Positions 17,474 to 26,753 of a DNA stretch of 64,000 nucleotides are shown here, one piece after another. The stretch is from Nitrosomonas ureae (GTDB lineage Bacteria; Pseudomonadota; Gammaproteobacteria; Burkholderiales; Nitrosomonadaceae). The stretch's first letter is position 1; the number at the start of each line of letters is the position of its first letter. Location of the stretch: the NCBI RefSeq assembly GCF_001455205.1, contig NZ_CP013341.1, forward strand, positions 2,728,001-2,792,000. Direction: 5' to 3'. The notes below the pieces were generated by a model, which worked only from the letters and a program-made list of their open reading frames with translations, searched no databases and was not told where the DNA came from. The translations under genes were made by a program, and so were the position numbers.

Positions 17474-17710
17474 TTAATTATTGGTAATCATGCTGTAGAG
17501 CTTATCTTTATGTAACAAACGCTTCTTTTTCAATTCTTCCAGGTATTCGTCAGTGGTGTTCTCGATACCTTCTTCAATCCTGAGTATTTCGCGATTGAGG
17601 TCATGGTATTCCTCAAACAGACGAGCAAAATGACTATCATGAGTTTTTAGTTCATGAATGCGATCGTAATATTCAGGAAATTCGTGGTGTAAATCGTGTT
17701 TTTCTATCAT
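17474..17710 (-). CDS. YdcH/DUF465 family small protein
   Basis: The 78-residue protein is almost wholly helical and charged. It contains HDSHFARLFEEYHDLNREI and EELKKKRLLHKDKLYSMI, the typical DUF465 coiled-coil hairpin. The ATG follows AGGAAT. The family is widespread in proteobacteria and its function is unknown. It precedes the oxidoreductase gene by 19 bases on the same strand. Confidence 0.85.
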   Translation of the reverse strand: MIEKHDLHHEFPEYYDRIHELKTHDSHFARLFEEYHDLNREILRIEEGIENTTDEYLEELKKKRLLHKDKLYSMITNN

Positions 17711-18050
17711 GACTGATTCCTAATTAGTTATATAAATTCACGTTATAAGTTTTGGGTTATAAAAATTATTAATATTCAATGGGTCGCTATCATTTGTTTA
17801 AAATGTTTTTTGTAAGTGACTCAAATTCTTATGCGTGATCCAAAGTTTACTGATATGCAATTAGTCTTTGCAAGTTACCAGTAAATAAAGTTTTAAACAG
17901 CATATACAGGAAATTTGTTTACATACTGCATATTTAAGCTACTGCTTTGCAAAACTAGGCATATTTGAAGTTGTAACGATTCTTTTGAGTAAGCGAATTT
18001 AGCCTCGATGCGCTATAATTGCATGTTTATGTGACTGAAAGGTTCAAATA
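17711..18050. other. intergenic region carrying the likely ccm promoter
   Basis: About 340 AT-rich bases lie between divergent units. A perfect -10 hexamer TATAAT at 18014-18019, preceded by TGCGC, lies about 32 bases before the ccmA ATG. No good -35 box sits 17 bases upstream (TTGAGT at 17985 is 23 bases away). No ORF or RNA gene was seen. Confidence 0.45.
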
Positions 18051-18665
18051 ATGTTGCAAGGTGTTAATCTTGCTTGTGTTCGTGGTGATCGCGAGCTTTT
18101 CAAGGATATCAACTTTTCTCTTGATGCAGGTAGCTTGCTGCAAGTGCGTGGCCCCAATGGCAGTGGCAAGACCAGCTTATTGCGCATGTTATGCGGCTTA
18201 TCATATCCCGCTGCGGGTGAAATTCTCTGGAACGGAACTTCGATCCGATCGCTAGATGGAGATTATTTTGCAGATGTGACTTATATTGGCCATTTGAGTG
18301 GTACCAAAGATGATTTGACGGTTCTCGAGAATTTACGTATCTCAAGTGCGCTGGCCGGTTTTGAAATCAGCGCTAACCAGGCTAGTGAAGCGCTGAAACA
18401 TATGGGACTGAAGGGCAGAGAAGCATTGCCCGTCAAAGTCTTATCGCAGGGGCAGCGGCGTCGCGTTGCTTTGGCGAGGTTACTGGTCTGCAATACTACT
18501 TTATGGATACTCGATGAGCCATTAGTTGCGCTGGATGTCATGGCCGTTAAATTGATTCAAGGATTGCTGGAGCAACATTTGCAGCGAGGTGGTGTGATTG
18601 TGATGACAACGCATCAGGAAATTGAGGTGACCGCAGCATCAATTATGCAATTGCATCTGGCTTAA
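18051..18665 (+). CDS. ccmA: heme exporter ATP-binding protein CcmA
   Basis: CcmA is the ATPase of the CcmABCD complex, which releases holo-CcmE after heme is attached to it. The 204-residue ABC protein has Walker A GPNGSGKTS at residues 34-42, a variant signature LSQGQRRRVALARLL near 130-144 and Walker B LWILDEPLVALD. It is the first gene of the nine-gene System I cytochrome c maturation operon, with ccmB starting two bases after its stop. Confidence 0.96.
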   Translation: MLQGVNLACVRGDRELFKDINFSLDAGSLLQVRGPNGSGKTSLLRMLCGLSYPAAGEILWNGTSIRSLDGDYFADVTYIGHLSGTKDDLTVLENLRISSALAGFEISANQASEALKHMGLKGREALPVKVLSQGQRRRVALARLLVCNTTLWILDEPLVALDVMAVKLIQGLLEQHLQRGGVIVMTTHQEIEVTAASIMQLHLA

Positions 18666-18666
18666 T

Positions 18667-19326
18667 ATGTTTATGTGGATAATTAAACGCGATTTATTAT
18701 TGGCAATGAGGCGCCAATCCGATGTATTGACTACGTTATTTTTTTTCATCATCGTGGTGAGCTTGTTTCCTCTGAGCGTTGGGCCTGAAATGAATATGCT
18801 ACGCACGATGGCACCCGGTGTGGTTTGGGTGGCAGCCTTATTGGCTTCAATGTTATCTCTGGGAAGAATGTTTGCAAATGATTATGTTGATGGCACATTG
18901 GAGCAGATGTTGTTATCGCCGCAATCACTATCACTGTTAGTGCTTGGTAAGGCGTTTGCGCATTGGTTGGTAACCGGAGTGCCACTTGTTTTAATGGCAC
19001 CCGTATTGGGGATTCAGTACGATTTGCCAGCCGATGCGCTATTTGTTCTAACGGCTGCTTTATTACTGGGGACGCCGGTTTTAAGTTTGATCGGAGCAAT
19101 TGGGGCAGCATTGACTCTGGGATTGCGAGGAGGGGGAGTATTGGTGTCGTTATTAGTGTTACCTCTTTATATTCCTGTATTGATTTTCGGAGCCGGCGCG
19201 GTTGAAGCCAATATGGCAGGGATGGATTTTGACGCGCATTTATCATTAATTGGTGCATTTTTATTGGTTTCGATTGTATTAGCACCTTGGGCTGCAGCTG
19301 CATCCCTGCGAGTTTCTTTAGAATAA
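18667..19326 (+). CDS. ccmB: heme exporter membrane protein CcmB
   Basis: CcmB is the membrane subunit that works with CcmA. The 219-residue protein has six hydrophobic segments spread along its length. It also shows SMLSLGRMFANDYVDGTLEQMLLSP near residues 58-82, the diagnostic region of the family, and GGGVLVSLLVLPLYIPVLIF later. It starts two bases after the ccmA stop. A 165-base gap separates it from ccmC. Confidence 0.96.
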   Translation: MFMWIIKRDLLLAMRRQSDVLTTLFFFIIVVSLFPLSVGPEMNMLRTMAPGVVWVAALLASMLSLGRMFANDYVDGTLEQMLLSPQSLSLLVLGKAFAHWLVTGVPLVLMAPVLGIQYDLPADALFVLTAALLLGTPVLSLIGAIGAALTLGLRGGGVLVSLLVLPLYIPVLIFGAGAVEANMAGMDFDAHLSLIGAFLLVSIVLAPWAAAASLRVSLE

Positions 19327-19466
19327 TTGAAGTGCCATTTTTGAATTTGCTTCAATATCATGAGATCAACTAAGGGCAATTTATTATGCCTTTTATATAA
19401 TTTCTGATTTTTTGGTATAAAATTACGGACTGAGTAAATTTAGGATAGTCGAAAGGTAAAATTAAC

Positions 19467-19502
19467 ATGAAGAATTTTATTAATACTAAATATGGCAATT
19501 AA
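19467..19502 (+). CDS. possible 11-residue leader peptide overlapping the ccmC start
   Basis: ATG at 19467 has AAAGG at good spacing and reads MKNFINTKYGN followed by TAA. The stop overlaps the ccmC start (ATG at 19492) in a different frame, while ccmC itself has no good ribosome site. This arrangement suggests translational coupling of ccmC to a short leader. Confidence 0.4.
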   Translation: MKNFINTKYGN

Positions 19503-20238
19503 TTGGTTTAAGTACTCTTCTCCTGCCAGTTTTTATTCATTGGCGGGAAAAATGATTCCAGTATTTGTTCTTGTTTCTGTGGTGTTGCTGGTGGCAGGGC
19601 TTTATGTCGGTTTTTTTGTTGCACCAACCGATTTTCAACAAGGCGAGGCTTATCGGATTATTTTCATACACGTACCTGCAGCTTGGATGTCAATGTTCCT
19701 ATATGTTGTGATGGCATTCTGGGCAGGTATCGGATTGGCTTTTAATACACGATTGTCCTCTATGCTTGCAACTGCAATTGCTCCAACCGGTGCCATGTTC
19801 ACTTTTATCGCGTTATGGACTGGTGCGTTATGGGGGAAACCTATGTGGGGAACCTGGTGGGTATGGGATGCACGATTAACTTCTGAATTAATCTTGTTTT
19901 TTCTCTATATTGGGTTCATGTCGTTACAGGCAGCAATTGATGATCCACGACGTGCTGATAAAGCTGGCGCCATCATTGCTTTGGTTGGCGTCATCAATAT
20001 ACCGATTATTTATTTTTCAGTACAGTGGTGGAATACTCTGCACCAAGGCGCATCGGTAAGCATCAATCAAGCGCCTGCGATGGCGACGACCATGTTGACA
20101 GGTATGCTGATTATGGTACTCGCTAGTTGGATGTATTCCATTGCAGTAATATTAAAGCGGACACGCATTATTATTCTTGAGCGAGAAAGTCATACGGCCT
20201 GGGTGGCAGAGCTACAAAAGAAAGGAGCTATATTGTGA
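19492..20238 (+). CDS. ccmC: heme transporter/handling protein CcmC
   Basis: CcmC presents heme to CcmE at the periplasmic face of the membrane. The 248-residue protein has six membrane segments and the tryptophan-rich loop WGTWWVWDARLTSELILF (about residues 120-138) that binds heme, flanked by histidines (IFIHVPAAWMSM near 60). The start is uncertain because an 11-codon frame with the better ribosome site overlaps it. ccmD overlaps the end by four bases. Confidence 0.96.
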   Translation: MAINWFKYSSPASFYSLAGKMIPVFVLVSVVLLVAGLYVGFFVAPTDFQQGEAYRIIFIHVPAAWMSMFLYVVMAFWAGIGLAFNTRLSSMLATAIAPTGAMFTFIALWTGALWGKPMWGTWWVWDARLTSELILFFLYIGFMSLQAAIDDPRRADKAGAIIALVGVINIPIIYFSVQWWNTLHQGASVSINQAPAMATTMLTGMLIMVLASWMYSIAVILKRTRIIILERESHTAWVAELQKKGAIL

Positions 20239-20432
20239 TTTGGTCAAGTTGGTCAGAGTTTTTCTCAATGGGAGGATATGGGCTCTATGTTTGGGGATCA
20301 TACATTGTAACTTTTATGTGTATAGCTGGTGAAATTCTGTTAATTTCAAATCGTCGACGAACTTTAGAAAAACAATATAGTCACATCGAAGACTTAGATA
20401 ATAATGAGACAAATAATGAAACCACGTCATAA
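20235..20432 (+). CDS. ccmD: heme exporter protein CcmD
   Basis: CcmD is a small single-pass subunit of the CcmABCD complex that helps release holo-CcmE. The 65-residue frame has the family pattern FFSMGGYGLYVWGSYIVTF near the start, followed by basic residues and an acidic asparagine-rich tail. It overlaps ccmC at its start and ccmE at its end. Confidence 0.9.
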   Translation: MIWSSWSEFFSMGGYGLYVWGSYIVTFMCIAGEILLISNRRRTLEKQYSHIEDLDNNETNNETTS

Positions 20433-20865
20433 GAAGCTTGCAATGATAGTCTCTGGAGTTACTGCATTAGGAGTTGCTGCTATTTTGGTATTAAACGCTT
20501 TTCAAAGTAATCTGGTGTTTTTCTTTAGCCCATCTCAAGTTATCGCGAATGAAGCGCCAATTGGTAAAAGTTTTCGCATTGGTGGATTGGTTACAGAAGG
20601 CAGCGTTAAGCGTGATGATGGATCGACTACGGTACATTTTTCAGTGACAGATACGGCGGAAACAATCCCTGTTGTATACACGGGTATTCTGCCTGACTTG
20701 TTTCGAGAAGGTAAGGGTGTAGTTGCACAAGGAAAAATATCTGCTGAAGGTGTTTTTTTGGCTGATGAAGTTCTTGCCAAGCACGATGAAAATTATATGC
20801 CGCCTGAAGCTGCCGAAGCTCTAGAGAAAGCTGCTAAAGCACAGAAAGCATCTCTGGTACAGTAA
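20416..20865 (+). CDS. ccmE: periplasmic heme chaperone CcmE
   Basis: CcmE carries heme covalently and hands it to CcmF/H. From the ATG at 20416 (MKPRHKK, the family's usual start) the protein has 149 residues: a basic N-terminus, one membrane anchor (about residues 9-28) and a beta-barrel domain. The heme-attachment histidine is at residue 123 in LAKHDENYMPPE, the His-x3-Tyr form. An ATG at 20404 is also possible. It overlaps the ccmD end. Confidence 0.95.
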   Translation: MKPRHKKLAMIVSGVTALGVAAILVLNAFQSNLVFFFSPSQVIANEAPIGKSFRIGGLVTEGSVKRDDGSTTVHFSVTDTAETIPVVYTGILPDLFREGKGVVAQGKISAEGVFLADEVLAKHDENYMPPEAAEALEKAAKAQKASLVQ

Positions 20866-20949
20866 GGTTTTTCCTGAAAAGTTAATACTTACTTCTCAGG
20901 GAAGTTCAATTTTTAGTCCTGAATAATTTTTTAATTCTTAAATAAAATC

Positions 20950-23004
20950 ATGATTCCAGAAATTGGTAATTTTTCTTTAATACTCGCTCTCCTGCTGGCT
21001 ACTTTGCAAGGAACATTGCCTATTATTGGCGCAGCACGGGGTATTCCTTCTTGGATAGCATTGGCGAGACCTGTGGTTCAGGGGCAATTTGTATTTGTAC
21101 TGATTGCATTCTTTTGTTTGGCATATTCCTTTGTCAGTAGCGACTTCTCTGTGCTAAATGTAGCCAACAATTCGAATACAGAATTACCATTCCATTTTCG
21201 ATTGGCAGCAACGTGGGGATCTCATGAAGGCTCTTTATTGTTATGGGTTTTAATGCTTGCCAGTTGGTCTGTTGCAGTCAGTGTCTTTAGTAAGCAGTTG
21301 CCAGATGATGTTGTTGCAAGAGTAATTGGGGTTTTAGGTCTTGTTAGTATCGGTTTTTTGGTATTTATGTTATTTACTTCAAATCCATTTGATCGTTTAT
21401 TACCTGCTGCAATGGAAGGAAGTGATTTGAATCCTCTGTTGCAAGATTTTGGCATGGTGGTGCATCCGCCTATGCTCTATATGGGTTATGTGGGGTTTTC
21501 TGTTGCTTTTGCTTTCGCTATCGCCGCGTTATTGAGCGGGAAGCTGGATGCAACTTGGGCGCGCTGGTCACGTCCGTGGACGATTATTGCCTGGGTATTT
21601 TTGACAATTGGAATTATGCTCGGTAGCTGGTGGGCATATTATGAATTAGGCTGGGGAGGCTGGTGGTTCTGGGATCCGGTAGAGAACGCATCGTTTATGC
21701 CGTGGCTTGTCGGTACAGCTTTAGTTCATTCGCTGGCAGTTACTGAAAAACGTGGTAGTTTCAAAAGCTGGACAGTTTTATTGGCAATTAGCACATTCGC
21801 GCTGAGTTTGTTGGGAACATTTTTAGTGCGTTCAGGTGTTTTAACTTCTGTTCATGCATTTGCAACCGATCCTGCCCGGGGTGTATTTATTCTTGCTTTT
21901 CTTGTGATTGTGATTAGCTGTGCATTATTATTGTTTGCATGGCGTGCGCCAAAAGTTGGCTTAGGAGGCAGATTTGATTTGCTCTCGCGCGAATCGATGT
22001 TGCTCGCTAATAATATATTGTTGTTAGTCGCAGCGGCAAGTGTATTGTTGGGAACACTTTACCCATTGATCATTGATGCTCTTGGTTTGGGTAAATTATC
22101 GGTAGGCCCTCCATTCTTTGAAGCCGTTTTTGTGCCTATTATGACACCGGCGATTTTCTTGATCGGTATTGGACCTATTTCCCGTTGGAAGCAAATGAGT
22201 TTACCAGCCCTAGCTGTTCGTTTACGCTGGGCGTTTGGAATAAGTGTAGTTTCTGCCCTCATGACACCATTTTTTATGGGCGAATGGAAACCGATGGTTA
22301 GCTTTGGTTTGTTGCTTGCGTTCTGGATTATTGTGTGTGCATTTGTTAATTTAAAGCATCGTCTGAATAACTCTGGAAAAGGCAGTCTGTTTGCTAAACT
22401 GTCTAGGCAGTCAAGAAGCTATTACGGAATGCATTGTGCGCATATCGGAGTGGCGGTATTTATTATCGGTGTAACACTAGTAAACAGTTATGAAACTGAA
22501 AAAGATGTACGTATGGAAATTGGCAGTAAAGTAACGGTTGGTGGCTATATTTTTCAGTTTAATGGCACTAGTGATGTCGTTGGCCCAAACTATAAAGCTG
22601 TGAAAGGCGATATTTCTGTTTTCAAAGATGATCGATTTATTCGTACTTTATATCCGGAAAAACGTACTTATAATGCCTCGGGTATGGCAATGACTGAAGC
22701 GGCGATCGATACAGGTTTTTTTCGTGATCTTTATGTTGCCTTAGGAGAGCCGTTATCGAATGGTGCCTGGGTGGTTCGTGCTTACCATAAACCATTTGTG
22801 GATTGGATATGGTTTGGGTGTATATTGATGGCAATGGGAGGAATTACCTCAATTACCGATCGGCGTTATCGTCTCAAGGTTACTAAAAAGAAATCTGCTA
22901 CCCCAAGCGATATTGAAATGGAAAAGCAAACAGAAGGCACCTCCGTGGCGGTTGCACCAGCAACAACTAAAGTTGAATTGGCTACGGAGGCCACAAAGTT
23001 ATGA
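20950..23004 (+). CDS. ccmF: heme lyase subunit CcmF
   Basis: CcmF transfers heme from CcmE to apocytochromes. The 684-residue protein has many membrane segments and the tryptophan-rich heme-binding loop WGGWWFWDPVENASFMPWL near residues 235-253. It also has conserved histidines in TWGSHEGSLLLW (about 91), VVHPPMLYMGY (about 175) and FHAHIG-like HCAHIGVAVF (about 498). A C-terminal soluble tail follows the last helix. ccmG overlaps its stop by four bases. Confidence 0.97.
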   Translation: MIPEIGNFSLILALLLATLQGTLPIIGAARGIPSWIALARPVVQGQFVFVLIAFFCLAYSFVSSDFSVLNVANNSNTELPFHFRLAATWGSHEGSLLLWVLMLASWSVAVSVFSKQLPDDVVARVIGVLGLVSIGFLVFMLFTSNPFDRLLPAAMEGSDLNPLLQDFGMVVHPPMLYMGYVGFSVAFAFAIAALLSGKLDATWARWSRPWTIIAWVFLTIGIMLGSWWAYYELGWGGWWFWDPVENASFMPWLVGTALVHSLAVTEKRGSFKSWTVLLAISTFALSLLGTFLVRSGVLTSVHAFATDPARGVFILAFLVIVISCALLLFAWRAPKVGLGGRFDLLSRESMLLANNILLLVAAASVLLGTLYPLIIDALGLGKLSVGPPFFEAVFVPIMTPAIFLIGIGPISRWKQMSLPALAVRLRWAFGISVVSALMTPFFMGEWKPMVSFGLLLAFWIIVCAFVNLKHRLNNSGKGSLFAKLSRQSRSYYGMHCAHIGVAVFIIGVTLVNSYETEKDVRMEIGSKVTVGGYIFQFNGTSDVVGPNYKAVKGDISVFKDDRFIRTLYPEKRTYNASGMAMTEAAIDTGFFRDLYVALGEPLSNGAWVVRAYHKPFVDWIWFGCILMAMGGITSITDRRYRLKVTKKKSATPSDIEMEKQTEGTSVAVAPATTKVELATEATKL

Positions 23005-23531
23005 TGCGGTATTTGATGCCTCTAGCTATTTTCATGGTATTAGCAGTTTTTTTGCTGGTGGGATTGACATTGAATCCCCGGCAAGTGCCTTCACCGTTGA
23101 TTGATAAACCGGCGCCAAAATTTCAACTCAATCAACTGCATGAACCAGAAAAGATAATGTCTTCAGATGATAATCTCGGCAAAGTCTGGATGCTCAACGT
23201 GTGGGCGTCTTGGTGTGTTGCATGTCGAGATGAGCATCCTTTGTTGGTGCAATTGGCAAATTCAGGGGTTATTCCAATTTATGGTCTCAATTACAAAGAT
23301 GAACGTAATACAGCATTGCAATGGCTAAAACGCTATGGTGATCCTTATGCCATAAGCATTGTAGATATCGATGGAAAGGTTGGGATTGATTACGGCGTTT
23401 ATGGTGTTCCGGAAACTTATGTAATCGATAAAAAAGGAATTATCAGACACAAGCAAATTGGACCGGTAACCGTAGATTCACTTAAAAAGACAATCCTTCC
23501 TTTAATTAAAGAATTACAGAATCAAGCATAA
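23001..23531 (+). CDS. ccmG: thiol:disulfide interchange protein CcmG/DsbE
   Basis: CcmG is a membrane-anchored thioredoxin-like reductase that keeps apocytochrome CxxCH motifs reduced. The 176-residue protein has an N-terminal anchor (about residues 5-25) and a thioredoxin fold. The active site WASWCVACRDEHP has the CxxC cysteines near 75 and 78. The family's acidic insert and YGVYGVPETYVID with the cis-proline follow. Two overlapping ATGs occur at the ccmF stop. Confidence 0.96.
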   Translation: MMRYLMPLAIFMVLAVFLLVGLTLNPRQVPSPLIDKPAPKFQLNQLHEPEKIMSSDDNLGKVWMLNVWASWCVACRDEHPLLVQLANSGVIPIYGLNYKDERNTALQWLKRYGDPYAISIVDIDGKVGIDYGVYGVPETYVIDKKGIIRHKQIGPVTVDSLKKTILPLIKELQNQA

Positions 23532-23564
23532 AAATTTATAAGTTAAATGTAAGGATTAATTTTC

Positions 23565-24065
23565 ATGATATGTCAGTTCGGTAATGTAGTAAGAGTTATC
23601 ATCTTTACTTTGATGTTACTCTTAGTTTCTCCACTTAACGTATGGGCAAAAGAAGCTATACCTGTCGCTGAAGATCCAGAGATTGAAAAAAGAATGTTGG
23701 CATTGACCGTAGATTTACGTTGCTTGGTTTGTCAAAATGAATCCATTGCAGACTCCAGAGCGGAATTTTCCAATGATATTCGTCGTGAAATTCGCGAACA
23801 GATAAAAGCCAACAAAACAGATAAAGAGATTGTGCAGTTTCTGGTTGATCGATACGGGGATTTTGTTCTCTATAATCCCCCTATGAAACCTACGACAATC
23901 CTTTTATGGTTTGGTCCGGTTATTTTGTTTATGATCGGATCAGGTTCGTTGGTTTTTTATTTAAGGCGTCGACGGTTACAAATAGAGGATGTAGCGCTTT
24001 CACCAGAGCAGCTTAATGAAGCGGAAGCATTACTAAATGAGGATAAAAAAGGTAAGAGCGTATGA
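23565..24065 (+). CDS. ccmH: cytochrome c maturation protein CcmH (CycL)
   Basis: This thiol-reductase subunit binds apocytochrome c at the heme lyase. The 166-residue protein has a signal segment, then the redox motif LRCLVCQNESIADS (CxxC near residues 50-53), and a second membrane helix near residues 105-127 with a charged cytoplasmic tail. It corresponds to the N-terminal half of the fused E. coli CcmH. ccmI overlaps its stop. Confidence 0.95.
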   Translation: MICQFGNVVRVIIFTLMLLLVSPLNVWAKEAIPVAEDPEIEKRMLALTVDLRCLVCQNESIADSRAEFSNDIRREIREQIKANKTDKEIVQFLVDRYGDFVLYNPPMKPTTILLWFGPVILFMIGSGSLVFYLRRRRLQIEDVALSPEQLNEAEALLNEDKKGKSV

Positions 24066-25390
24066 CGGCTTTTTGGGTTATTTCCGGAATTTTTATTGTT
24101 ACAGTACTATTATTTATTATTCCAACCTTATTACGGAATAAAGACACTCAGCTTAAAAACCTGGAACATGATGCGATTAACATTACAGTTTATCGTGATC
24201 AGCTTGTTGAGCTTGATAAAGACTTGGAAAACGACATTCTAAGTCAAGAACAATATAGTAAGAGCAAGCAGGAACTCCAGCAACGTATGTTGCAGGACGT
24301 TACTGAACATGAAGAAGTTGTTCTTCAAAAAAACAAGAAAATTCATAATATTGCACTCTCAGTAATGATTGCGCTGATATTCCCGCTAGGGGCGGTATTT
24401 TTGTATTTAAACATTGGTGATACGCGCGGATTATTACCGCAAGAGCAACTTGCCAGTGCAACACAAATAAACCGAGGTAGCAGTGGCGATGATCTCGGAG
24501 GTCATGATTTCTCAGCTGCATTGGAAGCCTTGATAGCTAGGCTGAGTAATAATCCAGAGGATATTGAGGGCTGGATAATGTTAGGTCGTACCTACACAGC
24601 AATGGAGCGCTATACGGAAGCAAGCAATACATACGCAAAACTGGTGGAATTGATACCTAATAACCCTCAAATTTTGAGCGATTATGCCCGTGTATTGGGA
24701 TTGAAAAATCAAGGAACCTTGGCTGGAAAACCAACTGAGCTGCTTTATGAAGCACTTAGGATTGATCCGGAATATCCACCGGCGCTAGCACTTGCAGGCC
24801 ATGCAGAATTTGAGCAGGAAAAATATAATGAAGCTTCTGCGCATTGGGAGAAATTACTGGCGACCATACCTTCCGATTCCCCTTTGGCGAAGTCTGTTAA
24901 GGATAGTATTGCCGAAGCCAAGTTATTGGCATCAAGCGATAAAGGGAATGCTTCGGACCAGCATATTGCGGTGAATGAAGCAGAAGTGGAAAAAGATATC
25001 CAGCCTGTCAATAATACTTCAGCAACTGATCCCGCAGAGACAATCACACTTTCAGTATCTGGACAGGTAAATATTCAGCCTGAATTGGTTTCGAAACTAA
25101 CACCTAGCGATACTTTGTTTATTTATGCACGAGCAAGCGCCGGACCTAAGATGCCCTTAGCAATTTTGCGCTTGAAAGCCAGTGATCTTCCAGCAACTTT
25201 TACACTGACAGACGATATGGCGATGATGCCTACAATGAAAATGTCCAGTTTCCCAGAAATTGTTATTGAAGCAAGAATTTCTAAATCTGGTCAGGCTGTT
25301 CCTTCGAGTGGCGATTTGCAAGGGTTTAGCAAACCAGTTAAGCTTGGTAGCGATAACATTGCAATAATGATCGATAAGCAAATACCATAA
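24062..25390 (+). CDS. ccmI: cytochrome c maturation protein CcmI (CycH), TPR protein
   Basis: CcmI binds the C-terminus of apocytochrome c and hands it to the heme lyase. The 442-residue protein has two membrane segments (about residues 3-22 and 97-115) separated by a coiled-coil loop. TPR repeats around 155-285 include GWIMLGRTYTAMERYTEAS. A C-terminal beta-rich domain (about 325-440) contains LSVSGQVNIQPEL. This full-length form corresponds to the second half of the E. coli CcmH fusion plus an extra domain. bcp follows after two bases. Confidence 0.93.
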   Translation: MTAFWVISGIFIVTVLLFIIPTLLRNKDTQLKNLEHDAINITVYRDQLVELDKDLENDILSQEQYSKSKQELQQRMLQDVTEHEEVVLQKNKKIHNIALSVMIALIFPLGAVFLYLNIGDTRGLLPQEQLASATQINRGSSGDDLGGHDFSAALEALIARLSNNPEDIEGWIMLGRTYTAMERYTEASNTYAKLVELIPNNPQILSDYARVLGLKNQGTLAGKPTELLYEALRIDPEYPPALALAGHAEFEQEKYNEASAHWEKLLATIPSDSPLAKSVKDSIAEAKLLASSDKGNASDQHIAVNEAEVEKDIQPVNNTSATDPAETITLSVSGQVNIQPELVSKLTPSDTLFIYARASAGPKMPLAILRLKASDLPATFTLTDDMAMMPTMKMSSFPEIVIEARISKSGQAVPSSGDLQGFSKPVKLGSDNIAIMIDKQIP

Positions 25391-25392
25391 AA

Positions 25393-25875
25393 ATGCTGGA
25401 AATTAATCATGCAGTAGAAAATTTCAAGTTACCTTCAACCGGTAATAAGGAATTCTCATTGTCTGATTGCATTGGCAGAAATGTGATTATCTATTTCTAT
25501 CCCAAAGATGATACGCCCGGATGCACAACAGAGGGCCAAGATTTTCGTGATAATTGGCATTTGTTTACCGAGATGAATTGTATTATTGTTGGCGTGTCTC
25601 GCGATAGCATCAAATCACATGAAAGCTTTAAAGTTAAAATGCAGTTTCCGTTTGAATTGCTGAGCGATGAAGATGAGGAAGTATGTAATTTGTTCAGTGT
25701 AATGAAAATGAAGAATATGTATGGCAAACAAGTTCGCGGTATTGAAAGAAGTACTTTTGTAGTTGATACACAAGGAATTCTGATAAAAGAATGGCGTGGA
25801 GTTAAAGTACCTGGACACGTGCAAGAGGTTCTGGATTTTATTAATACATTCAACAGTAATTCATATCAATATTAA
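25393..25875 (+). CDS. bcp: peroxiredoxin, Bcp/PrxQ type
   Basis: This thiol peroxidase reduces hydrogen peroxide and organic peroxides using thioredoxin. The 160-residue frame has the peroxidatic motif FYPKDDTPGCTTEGQDF near residues 36-52 and VSRDSIKSHESF. The cysteine five residues after the peroxidatic one, used as the resolving residue in many PrxQ proteins, is absent. It begins two bases after ccmI and so probably shares the ccm transcript, giving oxidative protection during heme handling. Confidence 0.93.
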   Translation: MLEINHAVENFKLPSTGNKEFSLSDCIGRNVIIYFYPKDDTPGCTTEGQDFRDNWHLFTEMNCIIVGVSRDSIKSHESFKVKMQFPFELLSDEDEEVCNLFSVMKMKNMYGKQVRGIERSTFVVDTQGILIKEWRGVKVPGHVQEVLDFINTFNSNSYQY

Positions 25876-25934
25876 CTTATATTTCTCTGTACGGTTTTCA
25901 CTATGGGAAAAAACGCGGAAGAATCTGGGAAATT

Positions 25935-25968
25935 TATGGGGTAAGGTGCAATTTGAAGCCCTACCCAT
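25935..25968 (+). terminator. imperfect hairpin downstream of bcp
   Basis: TATGGGGTAAGG and CCCTACCCAT pair imperfectly (about nine pairs) in the 268-base gap between the convergent bcp and cobO genes. No strong U-tract follows. It is the only structure seen there. Confidence 0.25.
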
Positions 25969-26143
25969 TCAATAAAAATGTCAAACTAAAGAAAGCTCAT
26001 AGGCATATTAATTTATTAGAATCGATAACTTAGCTTTGTATGCTTGTTATGTTGATTGCGTAGAAAGCGAGTACGGAATAAGGTGTTTTCCCCGCATTCT
26101 CTTTTAACTCTATGTCGTCGGTCTTTGTGTGTTCGTAGCACTA

Positions 26144-26749
26144 TTATAGATCAATGCCCTTTTGTGCCTGAACACCGTTACGAAAAGCATGTTTAACGTC
26201 AGTCATTTCAGTGACCGTATCGGCTATTTCGCATAGCGCATCGGGTGCGCCGCGTCCGGTAATGACAACATGTTGCATAGTTGGGCGATTTTTTAAATCG
26301 TTTAACACAGCGGTTAAATCCAGCCAGCCAAATTTGAGGGGATAAGTCAATTCATCCAGCACAATTAAATTTATCGACGGATCACACAGCATTTCCTGCA
26401 CGATAATCCAGCCACGTTGCGCTGTCTCGGTATCTCTCTGAAGGTTTTGCGTATCCCAAGTAAAACCTTCTCCCAATACATGCCAGATGACATCGTTTTG
26501 TTTCCGGAAGAATGCTTCTTCGCCTGTGTCTGAACGACCTTTAATAAATTGCGCTACCCCTACACGCATATCATGCCCAAGTGCTCGCGCAAGCATGCCA
26601 AAGGCTGAACTGGATTTACCTTTGCCGTTACCCGTAAGAATCAGAAGTAAGCCTTGTTCACGATTCGCGCGTGCAATTGCTTCATCAATGACTTCTTTCT
26701 TACGCTGCATACGTGTACGGTAGCGTTCCGCACGGTCAGACTCAATCAC
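26144..26749 (-). CDS. cobO: cob(I)yrinic acid a,c-diamide adenosyltransferase
   Basis: The enzyme adds the 5'-deoxyadenosyl group to cob(I)alamin or cob(I)yrinate using ATP. The 201-residue CobA/CobO/BtuR-type protein has the P-loop TGNGKGKSSSAFG near residues 39-51, VAQFIKGRSDTGEE and NLIVLDELTYPLKFGW. It is the third gene of the riboswitch-btuB-btuM-cobO unit, four bases after btuM. This fits salvage of imported corrinoids, because no de novo synthesis gene is seen. Confidence 0.93.
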   Translation of the reverse strand: MIESDRAERYRTRMQRKKEVIDEAIARANREQGLLLILTGNGKGKSSSAFGMLARALGHDMRVGVAQFIKGRSDTGEEAFFRKQNDVIWHVLGEGFTWDTQNLQRDTETAQRGWIIVQEMLCDPSINLIVLDELTYPLKFGWLDLTAVLNDLKNRPTMQHVVITGRGAPDALCEIADTVTEMTDVKHAFRNGVQAQKGIDL

Positions 26750-26753
26750 ATTG

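Noticed and set aside
18749..19303. 184-codon minus-strand ORF opposite ccmB
   Set aside because: CcmB is clearly encoded on the plus strand. The antisense frame has no recognisable domain.
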